A DNA stretch of 64,000 nt from Kitasatospora sp. SUK 42 (GCF_015776785.2 NZ_LFMD02000007.1:1408615-1472614), one strand, 5' to 3'; positions 25,302-35,366 are shown, counted from the stretch's first letter. Made by a program: numbers and translations. Notes: generated by a model from the sequence alone, not told the origin.

Positions 25302-25404
25302 GCGGCGCGCCCCCCCTGGGTTTTCCCGCTTCCCCGGGATCTCCCGGCCCCTGGCGGGAGTCCGTTTCCGGAGCTCGCGCGGTGGCCGGATGATGTTCGG
25401 GGTT

Positions 25405-25431
25405 TTGACATTCCACTTAAAGTCATACAGT
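25405..25431 (+). promoter_or_regulatory. Candidate promoter of the leader peptide / ABC operon
   Basis: A perfect TTGACA -35 (25405-25410) with a TACAGT -10 candidate (25426-25431), spacer 15. The peptide ATG at 25441 is only 9 bases past the -10, so the leader mRNA would be nearly leaderless. The local sequence is AT-richer than its surroundings. Confidence 0.5.
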
Positions 25432-25440
25432 CTTCTCGGC

Positions 25441-25533
25441 ATGTCTGACCGTCACCCGATCGAGTGCGCCGCCATTGAGCTGGCGCTGATCGGCGTGGCC
25501 GCGCACTGCGTTTCCGACAATCTCTGTCGCTGA
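25441..25533 (+). CDS. 30-residue Cys-containing leader peptide of the ABC transporter operon
   Basis: A 30-codon ORF beginning ATG TCT GAC and ending with the pattern CVSDNLCR. It contains three Cys (positions 9, 23 and 29). Short Cys-containing leader peptides of this kind precede transport and sulfur operons in actinomycetes, where stalling at scarce Cys codons is thought to relieve attenuation. It lies between a strong -35/-10 and a hairpin, 144 bases before the solute-binding-protein gene. The function is inferred from layout and family resemblance; no independent proof is in the sequence. Confidence 0.6.
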   Translation: MSDRHPIECAAIELALIGVAAHCVSDNLCR

Positions 25534-25543
25534 ATCCGCCTGT

Positions 25544-25574
25544 CCCGAAGCGTTGCGGTGATCGCCGCCTCGGG
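25544..25574 (+). promoter_or_regulatory. Attenuator-like hairpin after the leader peptide
   Basis: The arms CCCGAAGCG (25544-25552) and CGCCTCGGG (25566-25574) pair with one mismatch, 10 bases after the leader stop. Ribosome position on the leader could influence this fold. The remaining 25575-25677 is leader for the binding-protein gene; GAAAGG lies about 11 bases before its ATG. Confidence 0.4.
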
Positions 25575-25677
25575 GCGCCGCCCCTTCCTGCGGGCGCAGT
25601 GCCGCTCACCCATCCCCAGGCCTCACTGTCGCCCGCCTTCCTCCGCACACCATCGGTAGCGAAAGGCCCTCTTTCCG

Positions 25678-27396
25678 ATGTCTCGAAGCACCTTCACCCC
25701 CCGCCGCCTCGCCGCGGCGACCGTCACCGTCGCGCTGGTCGTCGGAGTGGCGGCGTGCGGACCGAAGGCCGACGGCGGTGGAAGCGGCAGCAAGGACGCC
25801 GCGCCGCAGCAGGGCGGCACCCTCACCGTCCTCAACCAGAACCCGCAGGACCAGTTCGACCCCGCACGGCTCTACACCTCCGGCGGCGGCAACGTGCCCT
25901 CCCTGGTCTTCCGCACCCTCACCACCCGCAACCGGGTCGACGGCGCGGCCGGCACCAAGGTCGTCCCGGACCTCGCCACCGACACCGGCACCCCGTCGGA
26001 GGGCGCGACGGTGTGGACGTACCACCTCAAGGACGGCCTCAAGTACGAGGACGGCTCGCCGATCACCACCGCCGACGTCAAGTACGGCATCGAGAGGTCA
26101 TTCGCCCCCGAACTCTCCGGTGGCGCACCGTTCCTGAGGGACTGGCTGGTCGGGGCCGCGGACTACCAGGGTCCGTACAAGGACGACCGCGGCCTGGCCG
26201 CCATCGAGACCCCGGACGAGAAGACCATCGTCTTCCACCTCAACAAGCCCGAGGGCGACTTCCCGTACCTGGCCACGCAGACGCAGTTCGCACCCGTCCC
26301 GAAGGCCAAGGACACCGGCACGAAGTACCAGGACCACCCCGTCTCCTCCGGCCCCTACCAGGTCGTCAAGAACGAGAACGACGGCGCGCACCTCGTCCTC
26401 AAGCGCAACCCCAACTGGTCCTCGGCGACGGACGACCAGCGCAAGGCGTACCCGGACACCATCGACGTGCAGTCCGGGCTCGACCCGGCGGTGATCAACC
26501 AGCGGCTCTCCGCCAGCACCGGCCCCGACGCGGCCGCCGTCACCACCGACACCAACCTCGGCCCCTCCGAACTCGCCCAGGTGAAGGACGACAAGGCCCT
26601 CGCCTCCCGCGTCGGCACCGGCCACTTCGGCTACGTCAACTACCTGGCGTTCAACACCAAGGTCAAGCCCTTCGACGACCCCAAGGTCCGGCAGGCCATC
26701 GCCTACGCGATCAACCGCACCTCGGTCGTCAACGCGGCCGGCGGCTCCTCGCTCGCCGAGGCCGCCACCACCTACCTGCCCAACCAGGAGGCCTTCGGCT
26801 ACACGCCGTACGACCCGTTCCCGGCCGGCGCCACCGGCAACCCGGAGAAGGCCAAGGAGCTGCTGAAGGAGGCCGGTTACCCGGACGGCCTGACCATCAC
26901 GCTCACCCACTCCTCCGAAACGGGCAAGGGCTACGGCCCGAACCTGGCCACCGCCGTCCAGGACGGCCTGAAGGCGGCCGGGATCACCGTCCAGCTCGAC
27001 GTCCTGGACGGCACCAAGTACTCCAAGACGATCCACACCGTCGGCACCGAGCCCGGCCTCTTCCTCGCCGGCTGGGGCGCCGACTGGCCGTCCGGCGGCC
27101 CGTTCCTCGCGCCGATCTTCGACGGCCGGCAGATCGTCACCGACGGCTACAACTTCAACTCCGCCCAGCTGAACGACCCGTCGGTGAACGACGAGATCGA
27201 CCAGATCAACAAGATCACCGACCACGCCGAGGCCGCCAAGCGCTGGGGCGCCCTGGACAAGCGGATCGGCGAGCAGGCCCTCACCATCCCGCTCTTCCAC
27301 CCCGTCTACAAGCGGCTGTCCGGCAAGGACGTCCGCAACATCGTCATCAGCGACTGGACCGGCGTGCTCGACATCTCCCAGGTCGCGGTCAAGTAG
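25678..27396 (+). CDS. Oligopeptide/dipeptide ABC transporter substrate-binding lipoprotein (SBP family 5)
   Basis: A 572-residue lipoprotein with a lipobox VAAC (Cys 27) and the SBP-5 fold: GTLTVLNQNPQDQFDPARL, a VWTYHLKDGLKYEDGSPIT signature, VRQAIAYAINR and a YNFNSAQLND region. It binds peptides or related cationic or organic ligands outside the membrane and hands them to the permeases encoded next. It is the first structural gene of a four-gene operon behind a leader-peptide control region. Confidence 0.93.
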   Translation: MSRSTFTPRRLAAATVTVALVVGVAACGPKADGGGSGSKDAAPQQGGTLTVLNQNPQDQFDPARLYTSGGGNVPSLVFRTLTTRNRVDGAAGTKVVPDLATDTGTPSEGATVWTYHLKDGLKYEDGSPITTADVKYGIERSFAPELSGGAPFLRDWLVGAADYQGPYKDDRGLAAIETPDEKTIVFHLNKPEGDFPYLATQTQFAPVPKAKDTGTKYQDHPVSSGPYQVVKNENDGAHLVLKRNPNWSSATDDQRKAYPDTIDVQSGLDPAVINQRLSASTGPDAAAVTTDTNLGPSELAQVKDDKALASRVGTGHFGYVNYLAFNTKVKPFDDPKVRQAIAYAINRTSVVNAAGGSSLAEAATTYLPNQEAFGYTPYDPFPAGATGNPEKAKELLKEAGYPDGLTITLTHSSETGKGYGPNLATAVQDGLKAAGITVQLDVLDGTKYSKTIHTVGTEPGLFLAGWGADWPSGGPFLAPIFDGRQIVTDGYNFNSAQLNDPSVNDEIDQINKITDHAEAAKRWGALDKRIGEQALTIPLFHPVYKRLSGKDVRNIVISDWTGVLDISQVAVK

Positions 27397-27428
27397 CGGA
27401 CGGGATCGGACGGATCGGTCAGACAACC

Positions 27429-28481
27429 ATGGCTCCACAGGAACCCAGAGCCGGGGAGGCCCCCGCGGCCTCCCCGGCCGCCGGGGGACGGCAGGTGTGG
27501 CGGCGGCTGCTCGCGCGGCGCACCGTCCTCGCCGCCGGACTCGTCATCGTCCTGCTCGCCCTGATCGCGGCGGCGGCACCGCTGCTGAGCGCGATCGAAG
27601 GCCAGGACCCCACCAGTTTCCACAACGACCTGCTCGACTCGGCGGCCGGCGGGGTGCCCACCGGCTCCTTCGGCGGCGTCAGCGCCGAGCACTGGCTCGG
27701 CGTCGAACCGGGCACCGGGCGCGACGTGTTCGCCCGGCTCGTCCACGGCGCCCGGATCTCGCTGCTCGTCGCCGTCGGCGCCACCCTCGTGCAGGTCACG
27801 ATCGGCGTCCTGCTCGGCCTCGCCGCGGGCCTCGGCAGCCGGCTGCTCGACCAGCTGATCGGCAACACCACCGAGGTGATGCTCGCGCTGCCCTCGCTGG
27901 TCTTCGCCATCTCGCTGATGGCCATCGTGCCCTCCGACTTCCCCCGCCCGCTCCTGCTGACCCTGGTCATCGGGCTGCTGGGCTGGGGCGGCACCTCACG
28001 GCTGGTCCGGGCCCAGACGCTCAGCCTCAAGCAGCTCGACTACGTGGCCGCGGCCCGGCTCGCCGGCGCCGGCCGCTGGCGGATCGCCCGCCGGGAACTG
28101 CTGCCGTCCCTGGCCGCGCCGGTCATCACCTACGCGGCGGTGCTGCTGCCGTCCAACGTGATCGGCGAGGCCGGGCTGTCCTTCCTCGGCGTGGGCGTCA
28201 AGCCGCCGACCTCGTCGTGGGGCCAGATGCTCTCCGGCGCGACCACGTGGTTCCGCGCGGACCCGATGTACGTGCTGCTCCCGTCCGCGCTGCTGTTCGC
28301 CACCGTGCTCGCCTTCACCGTGCTCGGCGACGCCGTCCGCACCGAGCTCGACCCCCGCGCGGCCTCCCGGCTGCGGGTCGGGACGGCGCGCGGCGCCGAC
28401 GGTCCGACGGCGGACGGCTCCGGCGGCCCGACGCCGACCGGGCCCGGCCCGTCGAACGCCGCCGAGGAGGCCACCGCATGA
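27429..28481 (+). CDS. ABC transporter permease (DppC-like)
   Basis: A 350-residue inner-membrane permease: N-terminal transmembrane helix (LLARRTVLAAGLVIVLLALI), a periplasmic segment with HWLGVEPGTGRDVFARLVHGAR (typical DppC), then four to five helices with the EAA loop DYVAAARLAGAGRWRIARRELLP. It ends with a Gly/Pro/Ala-rich cytoplasmic tail of about 40 residues. Gene order is unusual: the DppC-type permease precedes the DppB-type one. The stop overlaps the next start (ATGA). Confidence 0.92.
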   Translation: MAPQEPRAGEAPAASPAAGGRQVWRRLLARRTVLAAGLVIVLLALIAAAAPLLSAIEGQDPTSFHNDLLDSAAGGVPTGSFGGVSAEHWLGVEPGTGRDVFARLVHGARISLLVAVGATLVQVTIGVLLGLAAGLGSRLLDQLIGNTTEVMLALPSLVFAISLMAIVPSDFPRPLLLTLVIGLLGWGGTSRLVRAQTLSLKQLDYVAAARLAGAGRWRIARRELLPSLAAPVITYAAVLLPSNVIGEAGLSFLGVGVKPPTSSWGQMLSGATTWFRADPMYVLLPSALLFATVLAFTVLGDAVRTELDPRAASRLRVGTARGADGPTADGSGGPTPTGPGPSNAAEEATA

Positions 28482-29467
28482 CCCGCTTCCTGCTCCGCAA
28501 GGCCGTCGGCATGCTCGGCGTCCTGCTCGTCCTCTCCCTGGTCGTCTACGCGGTCTTCTACATCGCCCCCGGCGACCCCGCCCAGCTGGCCTGCGGCGAG
28601 AAGTGCAGCCCCGCCCAGGTCGCCCAGGTGCGCGAACGGCTGGGCCTCGACGCGCCGGTCTACCTGCAGTACGCCCACTTCCTCCAGGGTCTCGTCGCCG
28701 GCCGCGACTTCAGCGCCGGGACGGGCCTGCTGCACTGCCAGGCCCCCTGCCTGGGCATCTCCTACCGCAGCGGCGAGCAGGTCACCGACATGATCGCCGC
28801 CCGCCTCCCGGTGACGGCCTCGCTGGCGCTCGGCGCCATGGTGGTCTGGCTGATCCTCGGGGTCGGCACCGGGCTGCTCTCCGCGCTGCGCCGGGGTCGG
28901 CTCAGCGAGCGCCTGCTGACCGCACTGACGCTGGCCGGCAACTCCGTCCCGGTGTTCGTCATCGGCCTGGTGCTGCTCATCGTCTTCTGCGCCCAGCTCC
29001 AGTGGCTGCCCTTCCCGACCTACGTGCCGCTCACCGAGGACCCGCAGCAGTGGTTCTGGGGCCTGCTGCTGCCCTGGATCTCGCTCGCGCTCATCGAGTC
29101 CGCCAAGTACGCCCGGCTGACCCGCTCGTCCATGCTGGAGACCCTCGCCGACGACCACATCCGGACCTTCCGGGCGTACGGCGTCAGCGAACGGCACCTG
29201 GTGACCAGGCACGCGCTGCGCGGCGCGCTCACCCCGGTGATCGCGCTCACCGCCATGGACCTCGGGGCGTTGTTCGGGTCCGCCGTGCTGACCGAGTCGC
29301 TCTTCGGCCTCCCGGGGCTCGGCAAGCTGCTGGTCAGCTCGGTCAGCCTGATCGACCTGCCGACCGTCGTGGGCCTCACCCTCGTCACCGGGTTCTTCGT
29401 GGTCCTCGCCAACGTCATCGCGGACGTGCTCTACGCGGTGTCCGACCGAAGGGTGGTCCTGACGTGA
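28478..29467 (+). CDS. ABC transporter permease (DppB-like)
   Basis: A 329-residue permease with the DppB N-terminus ([32 protein letters not shown]), a Cys-bearing periplasmic loop ([21 protein letters not shown]) and a second loop [10 protein letters not shown], and the EAA motif [18 protein letters not shown]. It pairs with the upstream permease. Both junctions are 4-base overlaps (ATGA and GTGA). The four loop Cys could form two extracytoplasmic disulfides (inference). Confidence 0.92.
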   Translation: MTRFLLRKAVGMLGVLLVLSLVVYAVFYIAPGDPAQLACGEKCSPAQVAQVRERLGLDAPVYLQYAHFLQGLVAGRDFSAGTGLLHCQAPCLGISYRSGEQVTDMIAARLPVTASLALGAMVVWLILGVGTGLLSALRRGRLSERLLTALTLAGNSVPVFVIGLVLLIVFCAQLQWLPFPTYVPLTEDPQQWFWGLLLPWISLALIESAKYARLTRSSMLETLADDHIRTFRAYGVSERHLVTRHALRGALTPVIALTAMDLGALFGSAVLTESLFGLPGLGKLLVSSVSLIDLPTVVGLTLVTGFFVVLANVIADVLYAVSDRRVVLT

Positions 29468-31143
29468 GCGCCGAACCCCTGAACGCCGGACCTCTCGTCG
29501 AGGTCCGGGACCTGGTCGTCGACTTCCCGGTCGGCGACGGCCACGTACGCGCCGTCGACGGGGTGGGCTTCACCCTGGAGGCCGGGCAGGCGCTCGGCAT
29601 CGTCGGCGAGTCCGGCTCCGGCAAGAGCACCGTCGCCTACGGACTGCTCGGCCTGCACCGCGGGACCGGCGCCCGCATCGGCGGCTCGGTCCGGGTCGCC
29701 GGCGTCGACGCCGTCACCGCCGAGGGTGACGAACTCCGGCGCCTGCGTGGCGGGTTGGCCGCCATGGTGTTCCAGGACCCGCTCTCCGCCCTCGACCCGT
29801 ACTACGCGGTGGGGGACCAGATCGCCGAGGTCGTGCGGGTCCACCGCGACGTCTCCCGGAAGGAGGCCAGGGCCCGGGCCGTCGAGGTGCTCGACCGCGT
29901 CGGCATCGCCGACGCGGCGCGGCGCTCGCGGTCGCGTCCGCACGAGTTCAGCGGCGGCATGCGCCAGCGGGTGCTGATCGCGATGGCCCTGGCCTGCGAG
30001 CCGCGGCTGCTGGTCGCCGACGAGCCGACGACCGCGCTGGACGTCACCGTCCAGGCCCAGATCCTCGACCTGCTGCACGAGCTGCGCGCCGAGACCGGGG
30101 CCGGGCTGGTCCTGGTCACCCACGACCTGGGCGTGGTCGCCGGGAGCGTCGACCGGGTGCTGGTGATGAAGGACGGCCGGGCGGTGGAACACGGCCCGGT
30201 CACCGAGGTGCTGGGCACCCCGCGCGAGCCGTACACCCGCGCGCTGCTGTCGGCGGTGCCCCGGGTCGACGCCCCGGAGGCTCCGGGCGCCACCGCCGTG
30301 TCCGCCGGGGGCGACGTCCTGCTCGAAGCCACCGACCTGCGCCGGGAGTTCGCCACCCGCGGCCTCGCCCGGCGCACCGCCCCCGTGACCGCCGTGGACG
30401 GCGTCTCGCTCACCGTGCGGGCCGGCGAGACGCTGGGCATCGTCGGCGAGTCCGGCTCCGGAAAGACCACGCTCGGGCGGATGCTCGTCCGGCTGCTGGA
30501 GCCGACCGGTGGCCGGCTCCACTACCGCGGCCGGGACATCGGCGCGCTGGGGGAGAAGGAACTGCGCCCGCTCCGCCGGGAGTTGCAGATGGTCTTCCAG
30601 GACCCGGTGTCCTCGCTCAACCCGCGCCGCACCATCGGGGAGTCCGTCGCCGACCCGCTGCGCATCGCCGGTGAGACCGACGAGCGCCGCATCCGCACCC
30701 GGGTCGGCGACCTCCTCGAACGCGTGGGCCTCGACGCCGACTGGTACCACCGCTACCCGCACGAGTTCTCCGGCGGGCAGCGGCAGCGGGTCGGCATCGC
30801 CCGGGCGCTCGCACCCGAGCCGCGGCTGATCGTCTGCGACGAGCCGGTCTCCGCGCTGGACGTCACCACGCAGGCCCAGGTGGTCGAGCTGCTGGGCGAG
30901 TTGCAGCGCGACCTCGGTCTCGCGCTGGTCTTCATCGCCCACGACCTCGCCGTGGTCCGCCAGGTGAGCGACCGGGTCGCGGTGATGCGCGCCGGGCGGA
31001 TCGTGGAGCAGGGCGACGCCGACACGGTCTACGACTCCCCCCAGCACGCCTACACCAAGGGCCTGCTGGCCGCCGTACCGGTGCTGGACCCGGCCGAGGC
31101 GACCGCCCGGCGCCACGCCAGGCTGGCCTCCGCCACGGCCTGA
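29464..31143 (+). CDS. Fused DppD-DppF-type ABC ATPase
   Basis: A 559-residue protein with two complete ABC domains in tandem. The first has Walker [10 protein letters not shown], signature FSGGMRQR and Walker [13 protein letters not shown]; the second has [24 protein letters not shown] and [12 protein letters not shown]. In many bacteria these are separate proteins. The GTG at 29464 overlaps the permease stop. It powers uptake by the operon's permease pair. Confidence 0.94.
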   Translation: MSAEPLNAGPLVEVRDLVVDFPVGDGHVRAVDGVGFTLEAGQALGIVGESGSGKSTVAYGLLGLHRGTGARIGGSVRVAGVDAVTAEGDELRRLRGGLAAMVFQDPLSALDPYYAVGDQIAEVVRVHRDVSRKEARARAVEVLDRVGIADAARRSRSRPHEFSGGMRQRVLIAMALACEPRLLVADEPTTALDVTVQAQILDLLHELRAETGAGLVLVTHDLGVVAGSVDRVLVMKDGRAVEHGPVTEVLGTPREPYTRALLSAVPRVDAPEAPGATAVSAGGDVLLEATDLRREFATRGLARRTAPVTAVDGVSLTVRAGETLGIVGESGSGKTTLGRMLVRLLEPTGGRLHYRGRDIGALGEKELRPLRRELQMVFQDPVSSLNPRRTIGESVADPLRIAGETDERRIRTRVGDLLERVGLDADWYHRYPHEFSGGQRQRVGIARALAPEPRLIVCDEPVSALDVTTQAQVVELLGELQRDLGLALVFIAHDLAVVRQVSDRVAVMRAGRIVEQGDADTVYDSPQHAYTKGLLAAVPVLDPAEATARRHARLASATA

Positions 31144-31164
31144 CCGCCCCCCGGCTCCCGGATC

Positions 31165-31190
31165 GGCCCGCACCCGGCGGAGTGCGGGCC
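31165..31190 (+). terminator. Hairpin terminator of the ABC operon
   Basis: Perfect arms GGCCCGCAC (31165-31173) and GTGCGGGCC (31182-31190), with an 8-base loop, 22 bases after the stop. Confidence 0.8.
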
Positions 31191-31259
31191 GGCCCGGGCT
31201 CGATCCGGGCGGCCGACGTACGCCGGAGCCGCTCCTCGTCACGAGCCCGGCGTCACAGG

Positions 31260-32006
31260 TCACTGCACCTGGGTCTCCGACCCGGTCGGTGCCGGCTCCC
31301 CGGCCCGCTGCCGTCGCCTCCGCTGTGCGGCGTGGACGATGTCCGTTCCCATGTGCTCCAGGAAGACCGAGGCCTCGGCCATCCTCGCTCCGGCCGGTGT
31401 GGCCGTGCCGAGCAGGTCCGCGCCGCTGCGCGCGAACTCGGCCAGCAGCGTGTTGCGTTGGGCACCCGCGAGCAGCGCCCGGTACCAGATGTCGTCGTCG
31501 ACGACGTACCGCTCGCGGTGAGCGCTGTCGTCCCGTTCGCGCCGCACCAGCTCCTGGCCTTCGAGGTAGCCGATCGCCTTCGAGACCGACGCCGGACTCA
31601 CCCCGAGCCGCTGCACCAACTCGGCGGCGGTCAGGCTGCCGCAGTCGGTGACGTAGAGACAGGCGAGGACCCGGCCCACCATGCGCGGCATGCCGAGGCG
31701 CGCCAGCAGCTCGGCGAGCTGCGTCGCGTACTCCTCCACGGCGGCCGGATCGCGTCCGTCGCCCGTGGTCGCGCTGCCCTCCGGGACCCGGGGCTGCGCG
31801 GTCCTGCTCCGTCGGGAGCGCCGTACGGTGGCGCGTTGCGCGTTGTCCGCCCGGTAGCCGGACGGTCCGCCGTTGCGGGCGATCTCGCGGGTGACCGTGG
31901 AGGCGGGGCGCGCGAGCCGCCGGGCGATCTCCCCGTAGCCCAACCCCGCGGTGAGCCCGGCGGCGATCAGGCGGCGCTCTTCCTGGGTCAGCCTGGCGCC
32001 TGGCAC
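31260..32006 (-). CDS. Regulator joining an IS30-type HTH to a GbsR/MarR-like domain
   Basis: A 248-residue protein. Residues about 5-60 match the helix-turn-helix found at the front of IS30 transposases (LTQEERRLIAAGLTAGLGYG, IARRLARPASTVTREIARNG). From about residue 100 there is a GbsR/MarR-type winged helix (RMVGRVLACLYVTDC, LTAAELVQRLGVSPASVSKA) and an effector tail. I chose GTG 32006 because GAGAGGAG sits 6 bases upstream; the ATG at 32054 has no ribosome binding site. It is divergent from a serine hydrolase, and repeated CATTGCAA boxes lie between them. Confidence 0.82.
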   Translation of the reverse strand: MPGARLTQEERRLIAAGLTAGLGYGEIARRLARPASTVTREIARNGGPSGYRADNAQRATVRRSRRSRTAQPRVPEGSATTGDGRDPAAVEEYATQLAELLARLGMPRMVGRVLACLYVTDCGSLTAAELVQRLGVSPASVSKAIGYLEGQELVRRERDDSAHRERYVVDDDIWYRALLAGAQRNTLLAEFARSGADLLGTATPAGARMAEASVFLEHMGTDIVHAAQRRRRQRAGEPAPTGSETQVQ

Positions 32007-32051
32007 GGGCGCTCCTCTCGTCGCTGCCGAGTATGCGCCTGCCCCTGATCC

Positions 32052-32105
32052 CATTGCAACAGTCGAGCGCCAGGTTCATTGCATTAGTCGGCAGAGCCAT
32101 TGCAA
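32052..32105. promoter_or_regulatory. CATTGCAA/T triple repeat in the divergent promoter region
   Basis: CATTGCAA at 32052-32059, CATTGCAT at 32077-32084 and CATTGCAA at 32098-32105: three direct boxes 25 and 21 bases apart (about two helical turns). They lie just upstream of the GbsR-type gene and 125 bases before the hydrolase, and are a good candidate operator for that regulator. Confidence 0.5.
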
Positions 32106-32229
32106 GGATTCATCGGCTTCTACCTGGTCGTATAACTCCCCTTGGCGGGCAGGGCATTGATGGATCGGCGAACGCGGGCCTAGCCTTTTCCTCGAAAGCG
32201 AAACCAGCCGCGATCAGGGGGAGACCATC

Positions 32230-33414
32230 ATGAAGACCACCGTCCGCACCACGCTCACCGCCGCGCTTGTCGGCACCCTGCTGGCGGCTGCTCCGGTAGC
32301 CTCCGCCGACGGGGGCCCGCGGGAGGGCGTCCAGTCCGTGCTCGACCGCGCGGTGTCCGAGGCCGGTCTGCCGGGGGCGCGGGCCGAGGTGCGCAACGGC
32401 GATTCGACCTGGTTCGGGACGGCCGGCACCGCCGACGTGAACACCGGCCGCGCGATCGCGCCGAAGGACCGGTTCCGGATCGGCAGCACCACCAAGACCT
32501 TCGTCGCCACCGTCGTCCTCCAGCTGGCGGCCGAGCAGCGGCTGAGCCTGGACGACAGCGTCGAGCACTGGCTCCCCGGCCTGGTCGACGGCTACGGCTA
32601 CGACGGCTCCCGGATCACCGTCCGCCAGCTGCTGAACCACACCAGCGGCGTGTTCAACTACGCCGAAGCCCCGCAGCTGGCGGACGAGTTCGTCGGCCCG
32701 CCGTTCCTGCGGCACCGGTTCGACGACCTCACGCCGCGCCAGCTCGTCGAGGCCGCCGTCGTCAACGGGCCGAAGTTCGCCCCGGGGACCGGCTGGGCCT
32801 ACTCCGACACCAACTACGCGCTCGCCGGGATGATCGTGGAGAAGGCCGCCGGCCGCAGCCTGGCACAGGAGATCGCCGAACGGATCACCAGGCCGCTCCA
32901 CCTCAAGAGCACCTACGAGCCGACCGCCGGCGACATGCGCATCCACGGCCCGCACGGCCGCCACTACTCCAAGCTGATGGTGCCGGGCGACGACGCCCCC
33001 GTCTACGACGTGACCGACCTCAACCCCTCCTGGGGGTACGCCTCCGGCGACATGATCTCCACCACCGGCGACCTCAACACCTTCTTCCGCGCGCTGCTCG
33101 AAGGGCGGATGCTGCCGCCCGCCCAGCAGCGCGAGATGTTCACCGTGCTGGACCCGCAGGGCCACTGGATCCCGGACACCCGGTACGGCCTGGGCGTCGC
33201 CTCGCTGAAGCTGTCCTGCGGCACGGTGTGGGGCATGGGCGGCGCGATCAACGGATCCTGGTCCTACACCTTCGGGACGCGCGACGGCCGCCACCTGCTC
33301 TCCACCGAGGTGAACGGCGACTGGGCCAAGGGTGGTTGGGGTTCGCCGATCGGGATCTTCACCGCCGAACTGGAGGCGGAGTTCTGCCCGGCCGCCCCGG
33401 CCGCCACCTCCTGA
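32230..33414 (+). CDS. Secreted serine hydrolase (beta-lactamase / D-Ala-D-Ala carboxypeptidase fold)
   Basis: A 394-residue exported protein: signal peptide (LTAALVGTLLAAAPVASADG), SxxK motif GSTTKTF with Ser near 86 and Lys 89, the second motif YSDTNYALAGMIVEKAAG, and a late Gly-rich strand GMGGAINGSW in place of KTG. This matches the penicillin-binding-protein-like serine hydrolase family (carboxypeptidase, esterase or D-aminopeptidase activity). GGGGGAGA lies 6 bases before the ATG. The divergent GbsR-type regulator probably controls it. Confidence 0.9.
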   Translation: MKTTVRTTLTAALVGTLLAAAPVASADGGPREGVQSVLDRAVSEAGLPGARAEVRNGDSTWFGTAGTADVNTGRAIAPKDRFRIGSTTKTFVATVVLQLAAEQRLSLDDSVEHWLPGLVDGYGYDGSRITVRQLLNHTSGVFNYAEAPQLADEFVGPPFLRHRFDDLTPRQLVEAAVVNGPKFAPGTGWAYSDTNYALAGMIVEKAAGRSLAQEIAERITRPLHLKSTYEPTAGDMRIHGPHGRHYSKLMVPGDDAPVYDVTDLNPSWGYASGDMISTTGDLNTFFRALLEGRMLPPAQQREMFTVLDPQGHWIPDTRYGLGVASLKLSCGTVWGMGGAINGSWSYTFGTRDGRHLLSTEVNGDWAKGGWGSPIGIFTAELEAEFCPAAPAATS

Positions 33415-33483
33415 GAGGGCTGCGGACCAGGGCGCCCGTGGCCGAGGCGGTGGCCGCCCGGAGGACTGTGCCGACAAGAGGAA

Positions 33484-33515
33484 GCCCCGGTGTGCGGAAC
33501 GTCGCACGCCGGGGC
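33484..33515. terminator. Bidirectional hairpin between convergent genes
   Basis: Arms GCCCCGGTGTGCG (33484-33496) and CGCACGCCGGGGC (33503-33515) with one G-T pair, between the serine hydrolase (ends 33414) and the decarboxylase (ends 33534). The left arm is identical to part of the 10884-10923 terminator. Confidence 0.75.
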
Positions 33516-33533
33516 CGCCTCCTGGTTCCGGGG

Positions 33534-35366
33534 CTACGTGCACTTCTCGTCGATCTTGTACTGGAGCGCCCTCGGGTAGTCGTGCCGGCTGAGCCGGACG
33601 CGGGCCAGGATCGGCGCGTGGTTGACGTCGTTGCCGGGGTCGGCGATGTCCAGCAGGAGTGAGTCGAGCTCGGCGTGGGTGGTGAGCTCGTACCCGTGCA
33701 TCCGGTCCTTGTCCGTGCCGAACACCTCGGCCAGCTTCTCGTACCGCCACGGGTGCAGCACGTTGTAGAAGTCGGCCCCGTCGGACGGCTTCTCCTTGTA
33801 GTAGCAGGGGCTGACCAGCATCTGCTCGATGCCGTAGAAGCCCTCGTTGTCCAGGACGAAGACCACCGGCCGCAGGTGGTGGCGCACCTGGGTGGACAGT
33901 TCCTGGCAGATCTCCTGGAACGAGCCGTCCCCGACGAACACCAGCGGCCGCTTCATCGGCTGCTGCCGGCCCAGCGCCACGCCGGTGGCCGCGCCGACCG
34001 AGTAGCCGATGGACAGCCAGCTGTTCTGCGCCAGGAAGCCGGCCCGCTCGGTGATCCGCAGGTTCATCGAGCCGAGCAGCGCGAACGCGGCGTCCGAGAC
34101 CACCGTGAACGGCGAGGGGGCCTCCGGGTCCCCGCCGGTGGCCTGGTGCTCCAGGAAGAAGTTGACGTGCTCGAAGAAGCTGTCGTAGGTCAGCTCCTCC
34201 GGGTACCGGTCGGTGCTCAGTGAGTCCAGGAAGTCGGCCGTGCTGGCCGGGACGTCCAGGCCCGCCGCGTGCGCCAGCGCGAAGTGGTCGGCCGGGAAGG
34301 TCCGTCCCGCCAGGGCGTCGCGCAACGCCGGGACGAACCGGCCGAGTCGGATCTCGGGGAAGTACCTGGCGCCGACGCTGACGCCGTCGCGGGCGGCCAC
34401 GATCCAGTCGTCGCCGATGGACTGCTCGCCGCCGAGGTTCTTGGAGGTGGACCAGGTGCCCAGGCCGATCCGGCACCCGGCGTTCTTGAAGGTCTTCCGG
34501 ATCTCCGGCAGGCTCGCCTTGCCGTTGTAGACGCCGGCGAACAGCGGGTGCCGTTCGGAGACCACGGACTTCGCGCCGACCGTGGTGCAGAACTGCATCC
34601 TGGTGGTCTGCACGAACTCCAGCAGCTCGTCCTCCAGCCGCTGGCGGACGAGTTCCTCGCCGGCCCAGACGATCGGTGTCCCGAAGGTGTCGATCAGCTC
34701 CACCGCCGCCTCGACCGCCTTGGCCAGCATCTCCTCGTTGCGCTTGGTGAACGGCCGTTCGTGGGCGCGGAGTTCGCCCTGCGGGGGCTCGCACGGCGCG
34801 TGCCAGAGGTCCTCCATCACCTCCAGGTAGACGGGCTTGCGCTCGGTCAGGCACGCGGTGATCGCGCTGTCGATCTGGGAGGGCGCGAGCCCCGGGTTGG
34901 AGAGCACCTGCGCGTCCACCGTGACCTGCCGGTAGACGGCGAGGTTGCTCTCCCGGCGCGGGCTCATGTGCGAGGTGAGCAGGCCGACCGCCTGCTGGTT
35001 GAGCCACTGCTCGTACGAGGGCGCCGCGTTGATCGCGATCAGCGGCACGTCCTCGACGTACGCGCCGCCGACCGTGTTGAGCAGGCTGAACGCTCCCACC
35101 CCGTAGGTCACCGCGACGGCGCCGACGCCCTGTTCGGGCTTGTCCGGGTCGGCGTCGGCGGCCCGCACCCGGGCGTAGGCGTCCGCGGCGTAGCCGCCGC
35201 CCATCTCGGTCGGGGTGCCGATCCAGCGCACCCTGGTGGTGGCCTGCATGATCGTCAGGAACGGGCCGAGGAAGTCGCCCGGCACCCCGAACAGGTACCG
35301 GATGCCCAGCTGTTCCAGCCTGGTGGCCAGGTAGCGGGCCACCGTCCACTCGTCGTCGCGGCTCAT
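33534..35366 (-). CDS. Thiamine-diphosphate-dependent 2-oxoacid decarboxylase
   Basis: A 610-residue ThDP enzyme. The cofactor-activating Glu is near residue 54 in [17 protein letters not shown]; the ThDP/Mg motif GDGS starts near residue 479 in [15 protein letters not shown] and ends with the conserved Asn in [12 protein letters not shown]. Overall it resembles pyruvate/indolepyruvate decarboxylases, which turn 2-oxoacids into aldehydes and CO2. The start overlaps the amino acid oxidase stop (ATGA), so the two enzymes are translationally coupled: the oxidase should make the oxoacid and this enzyme consume it (inference). Confidence 0.88.
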   Translation of the reverse strand: MSRDDEWTVARYLATRLEQLGIRYLFGVPGDFLGPFLTIMQATTRVRWIGTPTEMGGGYAADAYARVRAADADPDKPEQGVGAVAVTYGVGAFSLLNTVGGAYVEDVPLIAINAAPSYEQWLNQQAVGLLTSHMSPRRESNLAVYRQVTVDAQVLSNPGLAPSQIDSAITACLTERKPVYLEVMEDLWHAPCEPPQGELRAHERPFTKRNEEMLAKAVEAAVELIDTFGTPIVWAGEELVRQRLEDELLEFVQTTRMQFCTTVGAKSVVSERHPLFAGVYNGKASLPEIRKTFKNAGCRIGLGTWSTSKNLGGEQSIGDDWIVAARDGVSVGARYFPEIRLGRFVPALRDALAGRTFPADHFALAHAAGLDVPASTADFLDSLSTDRYPEELTYDSFFEHVNFFLEHQATGGDPEAPSPFTVVSDAAFALLGSMNLRITERAGFLAQNSWLSIGYSVGAATGVALGRQQPMKRPLVFVGDGSFQEICQELSTQVRHHLRPVVFVLDNEGFYGIEQMLVSPCYYKEKPSDGADFYNVLHPWRYEKLAEVFGTDKDRMHGYELTTHAELDSLLLDIADPGNDVNHAPILARVRLSRHDYPRALQYKIDEKCT

